From assembly GCA_963834945.1 (NCBI GenBank), contig CAWIDT010000011.1, positions 248,001 to 312,000 of the forward strand: a stretch of 64,000 nt of DNA, read 5' to 3'. Source of the stretch: R-RK-3 sp963834945 (GTDB lineage Bacteria; Pseudomonadota; Alphaproteobacteria; Rhizobiales; Rhodomicrobiaceae). A program made the position numbers and the translations under genes. Under the pieces are notes generated by a model, which was not told the DNA's origin, searched no databases, and saw nothing but the letters and a program-made list of their open reading frames with translations. This document shows positions 27,171 through 35,108 of the stretch, piece by piece; position 1 is the stretch's first letter; each line of letters begins with the position of its first letter.

Positions 27171-28343
27171 ATGTCGGACCTGATCGCCCAGCTTGCGCCG
27201 TCGGCGCGCATCATTCCCGAAAGCGGCATCATGAAGGTGTTCAACTATGGGCGCACCCGGGAGGGGCTGATCGCGATGTGGGCTGGCGAAGGCGACATGG
27301 CGACGCCGGAGCCGATCCGCGAGGCGGCGAAAGCGGCGTTGGACGCGGGACAGACCTTCTATACTTATCAGCGCGGCATCCCGCCGCTGCGTGAGGCGAT
27401 CGCGGCTTATATCTCGCGATTATACGGCCGCTCCATCGGCGCCGAGGAGTTCTTCGTCACCTGCGGCGGCATGCAGGCGATCCAGATGACGGTCCAGCTC
27501 CTGGTCGGCGAGAGCGACGAGGTGATCGTGCCGGCGCCCGGCTGGCCCAATTTCGCGGGTGCGATCCTGTCGCGCGGCGGAGTGCCGCGTTTCGTTCCGA
27601 TGCAATTCGGGCCGCAGGGCTGGACGCTGGATCTGGACCGCCTGTTCGACGCGGCGACCGACCGGACGCGCGCGATCTTCATCAATTCGCCCTCGAACCC
27701 TACGGGCTGGGCGGCCAGCACGGACGAGCTGCGCGCCATCCTGGACTTTGCCCGCGCGCGGGGGCTCTGGATCATCGCCGACGAGATCTATGGCCGCTTC
27801 TATTACGAGGGCGGCATGGCGCCGAGCTTCCAGACCTTGCGCGAGCCGGACGACCGCATTCTGTTCGTGCAGACCTTCTCGAAGGCGTGGGCGATGACCG
27901 GCTGGCGCATGGGGTGGATCCAGGCGCCGGCGGAGCTGGGGCAGATCATCGAGACCCTGATCCAGTACAACACCTCGGGCGTGCCGACCTTTTTGCAGCC
28001 GGCGGGTGTCGCAGCCCTCAATGAGGGCGAGGCGATCGCACGCACTCAGGTCGCGCGCGCGGCGGAAGGACGCCGGATCGTGTGCTCGGCGATCGAGCCG
28101 TTCGGCACGGTCCGCTTCGCCTGGCCGGCGGGCGCTTTCTATCTGCTGTTCGGGATAGAGGGCGTGGACAATTCGCTGGACACGGCGATGAAGCTGGTCG
28201 ACGAGGCCAATATCGGTCTGGCGCCGGGGAGCGCATTCGGCCCCGAAGGCGAGGGTTTCTTCCGCATCTGCTATCAGCGCTCGCCCGCTCAGCTCGGCGA
28301 AGCCATGGCGCGGCTGGCGGCATGGCTGGCGAAGCGTGAATGA
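27171..28343 (+). CDS. Pyridoxal phosphate-dependent aminotransferase, class I/II
   Basis: The 390-residue enzyme has the fold-type I layout. It shows the N-terminal TYQRGIPPLREAIAAY near 63, NSPSNPTGWAAS near 168, DEIYGRFYYEGG near 205, and the PLP lysine K238 in QTFSKAWAMTGWRMGW. The C-terminal arginine is in GFFRICYQRS. Relatives act on aspartate or aromatic amino acids, so the substrate is open. ATG 27171 follows GAGGGAGC. It likely shares a transcript with the two preceding genes. Confidence 0.85.
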   Translation: MSDLIAQLAPSARIIPESGIMKVFNYGRTREGLIAMWAGEGDMATPEPIREAAKAALDAGQTFYTYQRGIPPLREAIAAYISRLYGRSIGAEEFFVTCGGMQAIQMTVQLLVGESDEVIVPAPGWPNFAGAILSRGGVPRFVPMQFGPQGWTLDLDRLFDAATDRTRAIFINSPSNPTGWAASTDELRAILDFARARGLWIIADEIYGRFYYEGGMAPSFQTLREPDDRILFVQTFSKAWAMTGWRMGWIQAPAELGQIIETLIQYNTSGVPTFLQPAGVAALNEGEAIARTQVARAAEGRRIVCSAIEPFGTVRFAWPAGAFYLLFGIEGVDNSLDTAMKLVDEANIGLAPGSAFGPEGEGFFRICYQRSPAQLGEAMARLAAWLAKRE

Positions 28344-28362
28344 AGGCAGGGCGCGTTGCCTT

Positions 28363-28466
28363 CGAGCATTTTCCAGCGAAGTGGATGCCGGTTCGCGTCG
28401 CGAAAATGCGACAGAACAAAGAGATAGAGCCCCGTTCCGGTTCAATAGGAGCGGAAAAGGCTCTAG
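28363..28466. repeat. Interspersed repeat, first element (GAGCATTTTCC type)
   Basis: Right after the aminotransferase gene comes CGAGCATTTTCCAGCGAAG, then GATGCCGGTTCGCG and GAACAAAGAG, ending GGAAAAGGCTCTAG. This is a second type of Rhizobiales intergenic element, joined tail to tail with the next repeat. It is non-coding. Confidence 0.5.
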
Positions 28467-28567
28467 ATCAGGATCGCTTTAAACGGAAACGATCATGATC
28501 TAAATTCCTTTGTTTTCGCACGATTTTTCTGGAAAACCGGTGTCCACTTTTCCCGATCGTGCTCTAG
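28467..28567. repeat. RIME-like interspersed repeat (inverted relative to 8797)
   Basis: It contains ATCAGGATCG, AAACGGAAACGATCATGATC, TTTTCGCACGATTTTTC and ACCGGTGTCCACTTTTCCC, and ends GATCGTGCTCTAGA. This is the reverse-complement layout of the 8797-8897 copy and nearly identical in parts to 31377-31492. It could terminate the aminotransferase transcript and also underlie the 3' end of the convergent RHH gene. Confidence 0.6.
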
Positions 28568-28572
28568 AAGCG

Positions 28573-28857
28573 CTAGCGGCGCCGGCTGTCGTAGACGAAC
28601 AGCCGGATGGCGCTGGAAAGGCTTGCCTCACCGCGCACGGCATCGATGGCGGCGACCAGGGTCGCGACGGCAACGCCCCTCTCCAATGCGATGGCGCGCA
28701 GGCCCTCCCAGAATGGCTGCTCCAGCGAGATCGATGTCCGGTGCCCCGCGATGGACAGCGAGCGCTTGCGCGGCCGTTGCGCTTCGGACGCGTTCCAGCC
28801 TTCGAGGACATCGTCCAGGCGTTGATTAGGATCGGCGTTTGGGACCGGCGCGGCCAT
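28573..28857 (-). CDS. Ribbon-helix-helix domain protein
   Basis: The 94-residue protein has a variable N-terminus and then a ribbon-helix-helix-like domain: KRSLSIAGHRTSISLEQPFW (beta strand), then WEGLRAIALERGVAVATLVA and a final helix. Pfam-type RHH_4 proteins of alphaproteobacteria look like this and may bind DNA. ATG 28857 starts two bases after the fumC stop, so it is translationally linked to fumC. Its target is unknown. Confidence 0.7.
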   Translation of the reverse strand: MAAPVPNADPNQRLDDVLEGWNASEAQRPRKRSLSIAGHRTSISLEQPFWEGLRAIALERGVAVATLVAAIDAVRGEASLSSAIRLFVYDSRRR

Positions 28858-28859
28858 GG

Positions 28860-30269
28860 TCAATCGCCCGGACCGACCATGGCCTCGGGCCGCACGATCG
28901 CATCGAAATCGGCCTCGCCGACATAGCCAAGCCGCAGCGCCTCCTGCTTCAGCGTGGTGCCGTGCTTATGGGCGGATTTGGCGATCTCTGTCGCCTTGTC
29001 GTAGCCGATGCTGGGCGCCAGCGCCGTCACCAGCATGAGCGATCGCTCCATCAGCTCGGTAATGCGGGCCATGTTCGGCTCGATGCCCTTGATGCAATTG
29101 TCGGTGAGACTGATGCAGGCGTCGGCCAGCAGCCGGATCGATTGCAGGAGGTTATAGGCGATCACCGGCTTGAACACGTTCAGCTCGAAATGGCCCTGGC
29201 TGCCCGCCATCGTCACCGCCATGTGATTGCCCACCACCTGGCAGCAGACCATGGTCATCGCTTCGCATTGTGTCGGATTGACCTTGCCTGGCATGATCGA
29301 GGATCCGGGTTCGTTTTCCGGCAGCGACAGCTCGGCAATGCCGGAGCGCGGGCCGGAGCCGAGCAGGCGGATATCGTTGGCGATCTTGAACAGGCTGACC
29401 GCCAGGACATTCAGCGCGCCGGACAGCTCGACCGCCGCATCATTGGCGGCGAGCGCCTCGAATTTGTTCAACGCGGTGACGAAGGGAAGGCCGGTCAGCT
29501 TGGCGACCTCCTCGGCGAAGCGCTGGGCGAAGCCGGGCGGGCAATTGATGCCGGTTCCCACGGCCGTTCCGCCCTGCGCGAGCGCATAGATGTGCGGCAA
29601 GGTCGCCTTCACCCGCTCGATCCCCAGCCGCATCTGCGCGGCATAGCCGGAGAATTCCTGCCCCAGCCTTATCGGGGTTGCGTCCTGCAAATGGGTGCGG
29701 CCGATCTTGATGATGCCCATCCAGTCCGCCGATTTCTCCTCCAGCGCCTTGGCGATGTGGTCGAGCGCGGGCAGCAGACGGTGGTTCACGTCCTCCGCCG
29801 CCGCGATGTGGATGGCGGTGGGGAAGGTGTCGTTGGAGGATTGCGAGCGGTTCACGTCGTCATTGGGATGCACGGGCTTTTTCGAACCCATCTGGCCGCC
29901 CAGCATCTCGATGGCGCGGTTCGAGATCACCTCATTGGCGTTCATGTTCGACTGGGTGCCCGATCCCGTCTGCCAGACCACCAGCGGGAAATGCGCGTTC
30001 AGCTTGCCGTCGATAACCTCCTGGGCGGCATCGGCGATGACCTTGGCGAGCCGTTCGTCGATCTTGCCGAGCGCAAGATTGGTCAGCGCGGCGCTTTTCT
30101 TGATGATTCCGAGAGCGCGCACCAGCGGCACCGGCATCGTCTCGCCGCCAATCTTGAAATTGCCGAGGCTGCGCTCGGTCTGTGCGCCCCAATATTTGTC
30201 GGAGGCGACTTGCAGCGGGCCGAAGCTGTCGGTTTCGGTGCGGGTGGAGACGGTTGGATCATTGGACAT
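28860..30269 (-). CDS. fumC: Fumarate hydratase, class II
   Basis: The 469-residue iron-independent fumarase interconverts fumarate and malate in the citric acid cycle. Marks are GSGTQSNMNANEVISNRA near 105, HPNDDVNRSQSSNDTFPTA near 133, GRTHLQDATP near 190 and the superfamily signature GSSIMPGKVNPTQCEAMT near 318-335 with the catalytic serine. The length is typical. The class II enzyme resists oxidation and iron limitation. Confidence 0.97.
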   Translation of the reverse strand: MSNDPTVSTRTETDSFGPLQVASDKYWGAQTERSLGNFKIGGETMPVPLVRALGIIKKSAALTNLALGKIDERLAKVIADAAQEVIDGKLNAHFPLVVWQTGSGTQSNMNANEVISNRAIEMLGGQMGSKKPVHPNDDVNRSQSSNDTFPTAIHIAAAEDVNHRLLPALDHIAKALEEKSADWMGIIKIGRTHLQDATPIRLGQEFSGYAAQMRLGIERVKATLPHIYALAQGGTAVGTGINCPPGFAQRFAEEVAKLTGLPFVTALNKFEALAANDAAVELSGALNVLAVSLFKIANDIRLLGSGPRSGIAELSLPENEPGSSIMPGKVNPTQCEAMTMVCCQVVGNHMAVTMAGSQGHFELNVFKPVIAYNLLQSIRLLADACISLTDNCIKGIEPNMARITELMERSLMLVTALAPSIGYDKATEIAKSAHKHGTTLKQEALRLGYVGEADFDAIVRPEAMVGPGD

Positions 30270-30284
30270 TGGCAGCTCGTACGT

Positions 30285-31268
30285 TCAGGGATTTTGCGCG
30301 TCGTTTAGCATGGGCGGCTGGCGCAAGCCAGACGCATCGCCGCTGCTGCCGCCGCCGCTCCACCGTCTGGAGACGGAGCGCAGCAGCCTGCCGTCGATCA
30401 GCATCAGGCCGCAGGCGATCAGCGCGAGGCCGGCGAAATGTCTCGGCGCCAGTTGCTCGCCCAGGATCGCCGCGCCGAGGAAGATCGCGCTCACCGGGAC
30501 GAGCAGCGTCACCAGCATGACATTGGTGGCGCCGGCGACCCGCAAAATCTCGAAATAGATGATGAAGGCAAGCGCCGTAGACAACAGCGCGATCCCCATC
30601 ACGGCGGCGACCGCGATGCGGTCCGGTAACGGGCGGCTGAACGGGTGATCGAACAGCAGCACGACGGGCAGGATGAACACTGCGCCGAAGGCGAGTTGGC
30701 CGCAGGACAAGATGATCGGCGGCACGTCTCTGAAGCGCTTGGCGAACACGCTCACTATTGCATAGCAAAGCCCCGCCGCGAGAACCGAGCCCTCGGCCAG
30801 CAGCGGGCCATCGCTCCCATTCCTCCGCACCGAGGGCGCCATGATGACAGCGACCCCGGCAAGTCCCGTCAGCACACCAAGAAGCCGCCGCCAGGTGAAC
30901 CTTTCGTCGCGCGTGAAGAAATGCGCCACCACGATGGTCCACAGCGGCGTGGAGGCGTTGATGATCGAGGCAAGCCCGCCGCTGATCTCGGTCTGGCCCC
31001 AATAGATCAGCGAGAATGGCGCGGCGGTGCCGAGGATGCCGAGCAGCAGAAAGCCCCTCCACAAAGCAGGATCTCTCGGCAGCCTATGCCCGAGCACGGC
31101 CGCAGTCACGGCCAGCGCCACCGCCGCCACCGCCATGCGCAGAAAGGCCAGCGTAAACGGCTCGATCTGCCGGATCGCCACCGCCGCGAAGAAAAACGCA
31201 GCCCCCCATATGACCGAGAGAAAAGCCAGCAACACCCATTCGCGCGTGCCCATGCGAAGCGCCGCCAT
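30285..31268 (-). CDS. EamA/DMT-superfamily transporter
   Basis: The 327-residue protein has ten hydrophobic segments in two EamA repeats, typical of drug/metabolite transporters (RhaT/YdcZ group). The first repeat begins MGTREWVLLAFLSVIWGAAF; the second has VLAAGLCYAIVSVFAKRF near 190. Substrates are usually metabolites or toxic amino-acid analogues. Two adjacent ATGs (31271 and 31268) follow TTGGAG; 31268 gives better spacing. It sits 15 bases upstream of fumC and may share its transcript. Confidence 0.8.
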   Translation of the reverse strand: MAALRMGTREWVLLAFLSVIWGAAFFFAAVAIRQIEPFTLAFLRMAVAAVALAVTAAVLGHRLPRDPALWRGFLLLGILGTAAPFSLIYWGQTEISGGLASIINASTPLWTIVVAHFFTRDERFTWRRLLGVLTGLAGVAVIMAPSVRRNGSDGPLLAEGSVLAAGLCYAIVSVFAKRFRDVPPIILSCGQLAFGAVFILPVVLLFDHPFSRPLPDRIAVAAVMGIALLSTALAFIIYFEILRVAGATNVMLVTLLVPVSAIFLGAAILGEQLAPRHFAGLALIACGLMLIDGRLLRSVSRRWSGGGSSGDASGLRQPPMLNDAQNP

Positions 31269-31376
31269 CATCGTCTCCAATTTGCTTGTTCGCCGGGGAG
31301 ATTAGCGCCGCGCCGTATGGAAGACCATCCGGTCCTTGCTGCCGAATGGCCGCATCATTCGGACCACCAGATCAAT

Positions 31377-31492
31377 GATCGCTTCAAACGGAGCCGATCA
31401 AGATCTAGATTTCTTTGTTTTCGAACGATTTTTCGGGAAAACCGGTGTCTATCCCGGCTTTCGCGGGGACGTGCTTTTCCCGATCGTGCTCT
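31377..31492. repeat. RIME-like repeat carrying a nested short insert
   Basis: It shares GATCGCTTCAAACGG, TCTTTGTTTTCGAACGATTTTTC, ACCGGTGTC and CTTTTCCCGATCGTGCTCTA with the 28467-28567 copy. Between GGTGTC and CTTTTCCC it has about 22 extra bases (TATCCCGGCTTTCGCGGGGA), a small GC-rich hairpin. The stop codon of the next gene lies inside the repeat end. Confidence 0.55.
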
Positions 31493-31799
31493 ATTCGATG
31501 CCTTCGGCCTTGAGCACCTCAAGCACCTTTTCACGAACCCGGGTCAACGGCCGTTGCACTTCCGGCCGCGTGAAAGCGTCCGCGTCCGTGCTCGCCTGGT
31601 TGAAGATGGTGGTGATCTGCTCGCTGACCTTTTTCTTTTCCTTCTTCGGGGCCAGAGAGGCCAGCCAAATCACCGCAGCGATGAAGATAATGAGGGGAAT
31701 GATCAAGGGCCACGGCGAGTCCTGCCCAGGAGCATCCGGCGGATCGGCTTGGGGCGGATCGTAGATAATAGATGTCGTGCAACACTCGGCCATGGCCAT
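31491..31799 (-). CDS. Small membrane protein, hypothetical
   Basis: The 102-residue frame has a cysteine-bearing N-terminus (MAMAECCTTS), a proline-rich segment, one strong membrane helix (PLIIPLIIFIAAVIWLASLA near 31-50), then a charged KKEKKK stretch and an amphipathic C-terminal helix. No family is recognised. ATG 31793 is an alternative start. The stop codon falls in the adjacent interspersed repeat, so the original 3' end may have been altered. Confidence 0.5.
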   Translation of the reverse strand: MAMAECCTTSIIYDPPQADPPDAPGQDSPWPLIIPLIIFIAAVIWLASLAPKKEKKKVSEQITTIFNQASTDADAFTRPEVQRPLTRVREKVLEVLKAEGIE

Positions 31800-32030
31800 A
31801 TCCCGACGCCCGATCCGGCGTCTTGGTTGGAGCCAAATTTACGTAAGTTTAATACAAATACCTTCTTCTAAATCGTTGTAACGATCCGCGAAAGCCTTAG
31901 CAGCAAACAGCATTAACTGGTAAAGGCGGCGGCGCGCCCGTCGAGCTGATGAGTTCGGGCGCCACTCCTGGATCAACGGTGGTTGCGTGCGCCCGTGCCA
32001 GCTCATACGACGGTTGGGAAATCCCGCGTT

Positions 32031-32462
32031 CTACGACGACGGAGCGCGTTTCGGTCGTCGGCCTTGCGCTGACATATTCAGCGCCACGGCGGCGCGAATG
32101 AGGGCCTTCAACGCCTTTTCATCGATCGTGTCGCCCTCATGGATATCGATGGCGCGGCGGGTATTGCCTTCGAGGCTGGAATTGAAGAGGCGCGAAGGAT
32201 CATTCAGCGAGGCGCCCTTGGCGAAGGTCAGCTTTACTTTATCCTTGTACGTCTCACCGGTGCAGATGATGCCGGCATGCTCCCACACCGGAACGCCTCG
32301 CCACTTCCATGTTTCGGCCACTTCAGGGTCGGCCTCTTTGATGAGCTTTCGGACATGGGCGAGCGTCTCGCCCCGCCAGTCGCTGAGCTCCGCGATTCTC
32401 GCGTCGATCAGCTGAGGGGGAGAGTCTCCGTCTTTTTCTTCCTGTGAGCTCTTCTTCATCAT
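32031..32462 (-). CDS. DUF1801 (YdhG-like) protein, copy 1
   Basis: The 143-residue protein fits DUF1801, with DWRGETLAHVRKLIKEADPE near 28, WKWRGVPVWEHAGIICTGE near 52, KVKLTFAKGASLNDP near 73 and RAIDIHEGDTID near 102. The family has a YdhG/frataxin-like fold and unknown function. A second, diverged DUF1801 gene lies 2.2 kb to the right at 34688, and a mobile-element-rich stretch lies between them. Confidence 0.8.
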   Translation of the reverse strand: MMKKSSQEEKDGDSPPQLIDARIAELSDWRGETLAHVRKLIKEADPEVAETWKWRGVPVWEHAGIICTGETYKDKVKLTFAKGASLNDPSRLFNSSLEGNTRRAIDIHEGDTIDEKALKALIRAAVALNMSAQGRRPKRAPSS

Positions 32463-32478
32463 TGCTGATCGCTACCCC

Positions 32479-32557
32479 GTAGCGCGGGTGGAGCGAAGCG
32501 TAACCCGGGAATCATTGATGGGCTGCCCCGGATTACGCTGCGCTCCATCCGGGCTAC
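32479..32557. repeat. Paired inverted REP sequences (REPIN)
   Basis: A unit GTAGCGCGGGTGGAGCGAAG at 32479 is followed after about 17 bases by its inverted copy ending CTCCATCCGGGCTAC at 32557. The pair matches the two REP units that flank the RAYT transposase at 33484 and 34066. This is the two-REP, non-autonomous form mobilised in trans by a RAYT. Confidence 0.65.
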
Positions 32558-32636
32558 GCTCGCTTCGCCTACGTGTTGGACATCTTTTTGGCCATCGCAT
32601 TCATTCATATACGACGACTCGCGATACAATCGCCGC

Positions 32637-33600
32637 ATGACAAGCGATTCCAAGCCTTACGTGCCGTTCGCCCAGCGCGCCGGCCTTGAGCCGATCCCGC
32701 CGCAGCTCAAGCTGGGAGAGGTATCCCCTGAGCTGCGCCGTCTGCTCGATTATTACATCAGCCTCGAAATCGATCGCGAATCCCACGTGCCGCATCGTTG
32801 CCGCGTGTTCAGAGACAAATGGAGGCGGGTCGCGATGGACATGCACGTTCTCTTGTTCAAGCAGCCGGTCGACACATTCGCCTACGGCGTATCTGAAAAC
32901 AAGGAGCGCCTAAACGCCATTCTCCAGCGCGCCAACATCGGCGAGCTATTCAATCTGATCGAATTTCTCGTCCGGCATCCTGGATGCAGCGACGAGCTAA
33001 AGCGCGAGTTTGCGGACGCGTTCGTCACGGCGCGTGCTGCTTATCGCGTATTCGACAGCAAATACATCGCGGCTATCGGCACTGAGGAGCAGGCGGCGGC
33101 GTTCGAGCGCGCCATCGCGGATGCGGAGGCGAAGAATGCCACCGCCGCCCGCAAGCAGCTCATCGCGGCTGGCGTGGCGCTTCGCAATTCGGATTGGGCG
33201 GGTAGCGTGCGCGAGAGCATCCACGCCGTCGAGGCGAGGGCGATGCGCCTTGCACCGGGCAACCGACACCTTGGGCGCGGCGCTCAAGGTGCTGGAGCAG
33301 CGTGGCCACCTGCACGGCGGTCTCAAGGCGGCGTTCAGCTCGCTCTACGGTTACTCAAGTGATGAGGAAGGCGTGCGCCATGCGCTCGTGTTCGGCGACG
33401 AGACCCAGGTGGACAAGGCCGACGCACTGTTCATGCTAGGGCCATGCGCGTCGTTCGTGTCGTATCTACTGGGCGCATGGCACGTAGCCTGGATGGAGCG
33501 AAGCGAAATCCGGGGTCAACCCCTTCGCTCGCCGAGATCCATCATGGGTTCTTGGACATCCCCCGCCCAGTCGGCTGGCTTGAGGCCGCGCCTGACGTAG
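32637..33600 (+). pseudogene. AbiJ-like (AbiJ_NTD4/HEPN-type) abortive infection protein, frameshifted and 3' altered
   Basis: The frame starts MTSDSKPYVPFAQRAGLEP; the segment GEVSPELRRLLDYYIS resembles AbiJ N-terminal domain 4. After SVRESIHAVEARAMRLAPG at about 33262 the family sequence continues one frame over as DTLGAALKVLEQRGHLHGG, then LYGYSSDEEGVRHAL and ADALFMLGPCASFVSYLLGA. An extra G in the GGG at 33258-33260 explains the shift. Past SYLLGA the frame runs into the REP unit at 33484 and reads nonsense (MERSEIRGQ...) to a stop near 33600, so the natural stop was lost when the REP/RAYT element arrived. The family defends against phage. Confidence 0.6.
33484..33515. repeat. REP unit, left flank of RAYT
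   Basis: GTAGCCTGGATGGAGCGAAG followed by CGAAATCCGGGG ends directly at the RAYT stop codon (33516-33518). It is the near-exact reverse complement of the unit at 34066-34096. Confidence 0.75.
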
Positions 33601-34052
33601 AGATGCAACGACGAATATGGCCAATCGCGCGCCTGGCTCACCAGCTTGTGCTTGACCGGGTTGAAGTGCACGTAGTCGACGTGTCGCTCGAAATCGATCT
33701 CGTTCCGGATCGTATGCTCCCAAAAGCGCCGTTGCCAGAGCGCGTACTCGCCATTGCGATGACGGTTGACAGTCGCGCCGGCGGCAACGAGCCGGTGCGT
33801 GAAGTACGCCTTGATTCGTCTCCAGCGGCCGGAGAAATCGGAATCGCCAGACGGCAGCGTCCAGATGGCATGCAGGTGGTCCGGCAGGATCACGATGGCC
33901 TCGATCGTGAAAGGGCGCTCGCGCCGCGCGATACGAAACGCCGTCCGCAAAGCGCTTACGTGACGCGCCAGTGCCGAGGATGTCCGGTCGGTCAGCGTGA
34001 CCGTAAAGAAATAGGTGCCCCCTGGAACGACGTTGCGCCGGTATCGGACCAT
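33516..34052 (-). CDS. REP-associated tyrosine transposase (RAYT)
   Basis: The 178-residue protein is a single-domain Y1 HUH nuclease of the RAYT group. It begins MVRYRRNVVPGGTYFFTVTL, has the HUH motif in ILPDHLHAIW (H59, H61) and the catalytic tyrosine Y127 in VDYVHFNPVKH. RAYTs cut and join REP hairpins. Inverted REP units lie directly at both ends (33484-33515 and 34066-34096), the standard arrangement. It appears complete, so it could still be active. Confidence 0.9.
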   Translation of the reverse strand: MVRYRRNVVPGGTYFFTVTLTDRTSSALARHVSALRTAFRIARRERPFTIEAIVILPDHLHAIWTLPSGDSDFSGRWRRIKAYFTHRLVAAGATVNRHRNGEYALWQRRFWEHTIRNEIDFERHVDYVHFNPVKHKLVSQARDWPYSSLHLYVRRGLKPADWAGDVQEPMMDLGERRG

Positions 34053-34065
34053 CTGCGAATCTTAT

Positions 34066-34096
34066 CCCGGATTTCGCTGCGCTCCATCCCGGCTAC
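34066..34096. repeat. REP unit, right flank of RAYT
   Basis: CCCGGATTTCGCTGCGCTCC followed by ATCCCGGCTAC lies 13 bases before the RAYT start codon. It is inverted relative to the left unit, with about two mismatches. Confidence 0.75.
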
Positions 34097-34158
34097 TAGC
34101 TATCCATTTGCAGCACGCCGCAGGCCGGATTGCCGAACACGCCTCGGCACCTGACGGG

Positions 34159-34449
34159 CTACCGGCAGGCCTTTCCCCAGAACGCTGTATATTCTTTCCC
34201 GGATCGATCGCCGTCGAGAACATAGACTGGCGGCTTCGCGTCAGACTCGATCTGGCAATAAACATTGCCAGATATGCGAATGCCGCACTTGCTTACTCTC
34301 AATGTTTTTCCAAGCTCGACAGGCTTCGTCCACACGCCGCCATGCGCCACGATCGCCAGAACTGTGGGCGTCGTGATGCGCCTGCATTCAGCTTGTGCCG
34401 AAGCCACAAACAGAACGACGACGGGCAAGGTCCACGCGGCAGTTTTCAT
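34159..34449 (-). CDS. Small secreted hypothetical protein
   Basis: The 96-residue product has a clear signal peptide (MKTAAWTLPVVVLFVASAQA, cut before ECRRI). The mature part is about 76 residues with four cysteines (ECRRI, SKCGIR, VYCQIE, KACR), so two disulfides are possible. ATG 34449 follows GGGGGAATAG. No family recognised. It lies between the RAYT and an IS630 remnant and may be accessory. Confidence 0.6.
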   Translation of the reverse strand: MKTAAWTLPVVVLFVASAQAECRRITTPTVLAIVAHGGVWTKPVELGKTLRVSKCGIRISGNVYCQIESDAKPPVYVLDGDRSGKEYTAFWGKACR

Positions 34450-34547
34450 CTATTCCCCCATCAACAAACCCGACAACTGCTGTCACTGTAATTCGCGCAA
34501 TCACGGCGGCCAAATAAGGGAAGTTGCGGATGTATGTATTTGCGGAG

Positions 34548-34667
34548 TTAGCGGATGGAATTTAACCCTTGTCGCCCGCGTTTGACGGCAGCAATGATCT
34601 TTTCGGGATCGCGGGTCCAGGTGAAGGGCTCGGGTTGCTCGTCATCAATGATTGCTTCCGCCACGCA
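34548..34667 (-). pseudogene. IS630-family transposase, C-terminal remnant
   Basis: Minus-strand translation ending at TAA 34548-34550 gives AIIDDEQPEPFTWTRDPEKI followed by IAAVKRGRQGLNSIR. This is the typical end of IS630 transposases (…KPFxWTxDPDKIIAAVKRG…). Only about 38 codons survive and no terminal inverted repeat was identified. It shows past insertion-sequence activity in this stretch. Confidence 0.7.
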
Positions 34668-34687
34668 GACGCCTCGCGACTTCCCAC

Positions 34688-35104
34688 TCACATCCGTTCG
34701 CCGGGCAACTGACTGGCTTGCTCCACCCAGGCGGCGAATTGAGCTTCGTCGAGTTGGTCGCGCTCATGGATGTCGAGGTAGCGCGTGTCATTGCTCTTGG
34801 ACTTGCCGGGCGGGATAGGATGCAGCGACGCGCCGCGGAAGAAAGCCACCTTGACGTACTTCGTGAAGCAATGGATACCGAGGAACCAGCCCTGGCCCTC
34901 GCAACCGTATAGTGGCGAGTTCCATTTGACCGCCTTGCGCACGCCGGGGACAGTGCGCGTGATGAGCGCGTCGAGGCGGCGCCCGACATCGCCTTTCCAA
35001 CCCGGCATGGCCGCGATATAGGCCTGCACGGGGGCGTCGCCGTCGGCCTTCGGAATTTGAGGGTTGCCGCCTGCGAGGAGGGCCGGCTTCGCGGGTTTGT
35101 CCAT
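34688..35104 (-). CDS. DUF1801 (YdhG-like) protein, copy 2
   Basis: The 138-residue protein has DUF1801 marks: PVQAYIAAMPGWKGDVGRRL near 25, VRKAVKWNSPLYGCEGQGWF near 55, KYVKVAFFRGASLHP near 82 and TRYLDIHERDQLDE near 106. It differs much from copy 1 at 32031, so it is not a recent duplicate. It ends next to the IS630 remnant and starts 4 bases after the SDR gene stop, so it may be the distal gene of the acyl-CoA operon transcript. Confidence 0.8.
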   Translation of the reverse strand: MDKPAKPALLAGGNPQIPKADGDAPVQAYIAAMPGWKGDVGRRLDALITRTVPGVRKAVKWNSPLYGCEGQGWFLGIHCFTKYVKVAFFRGASLHPIPPGKSKSNDTRYLDIHERDQLDEAQFAAWVEQASQLPGERM

Positions 35105-35108
35105 TGGG

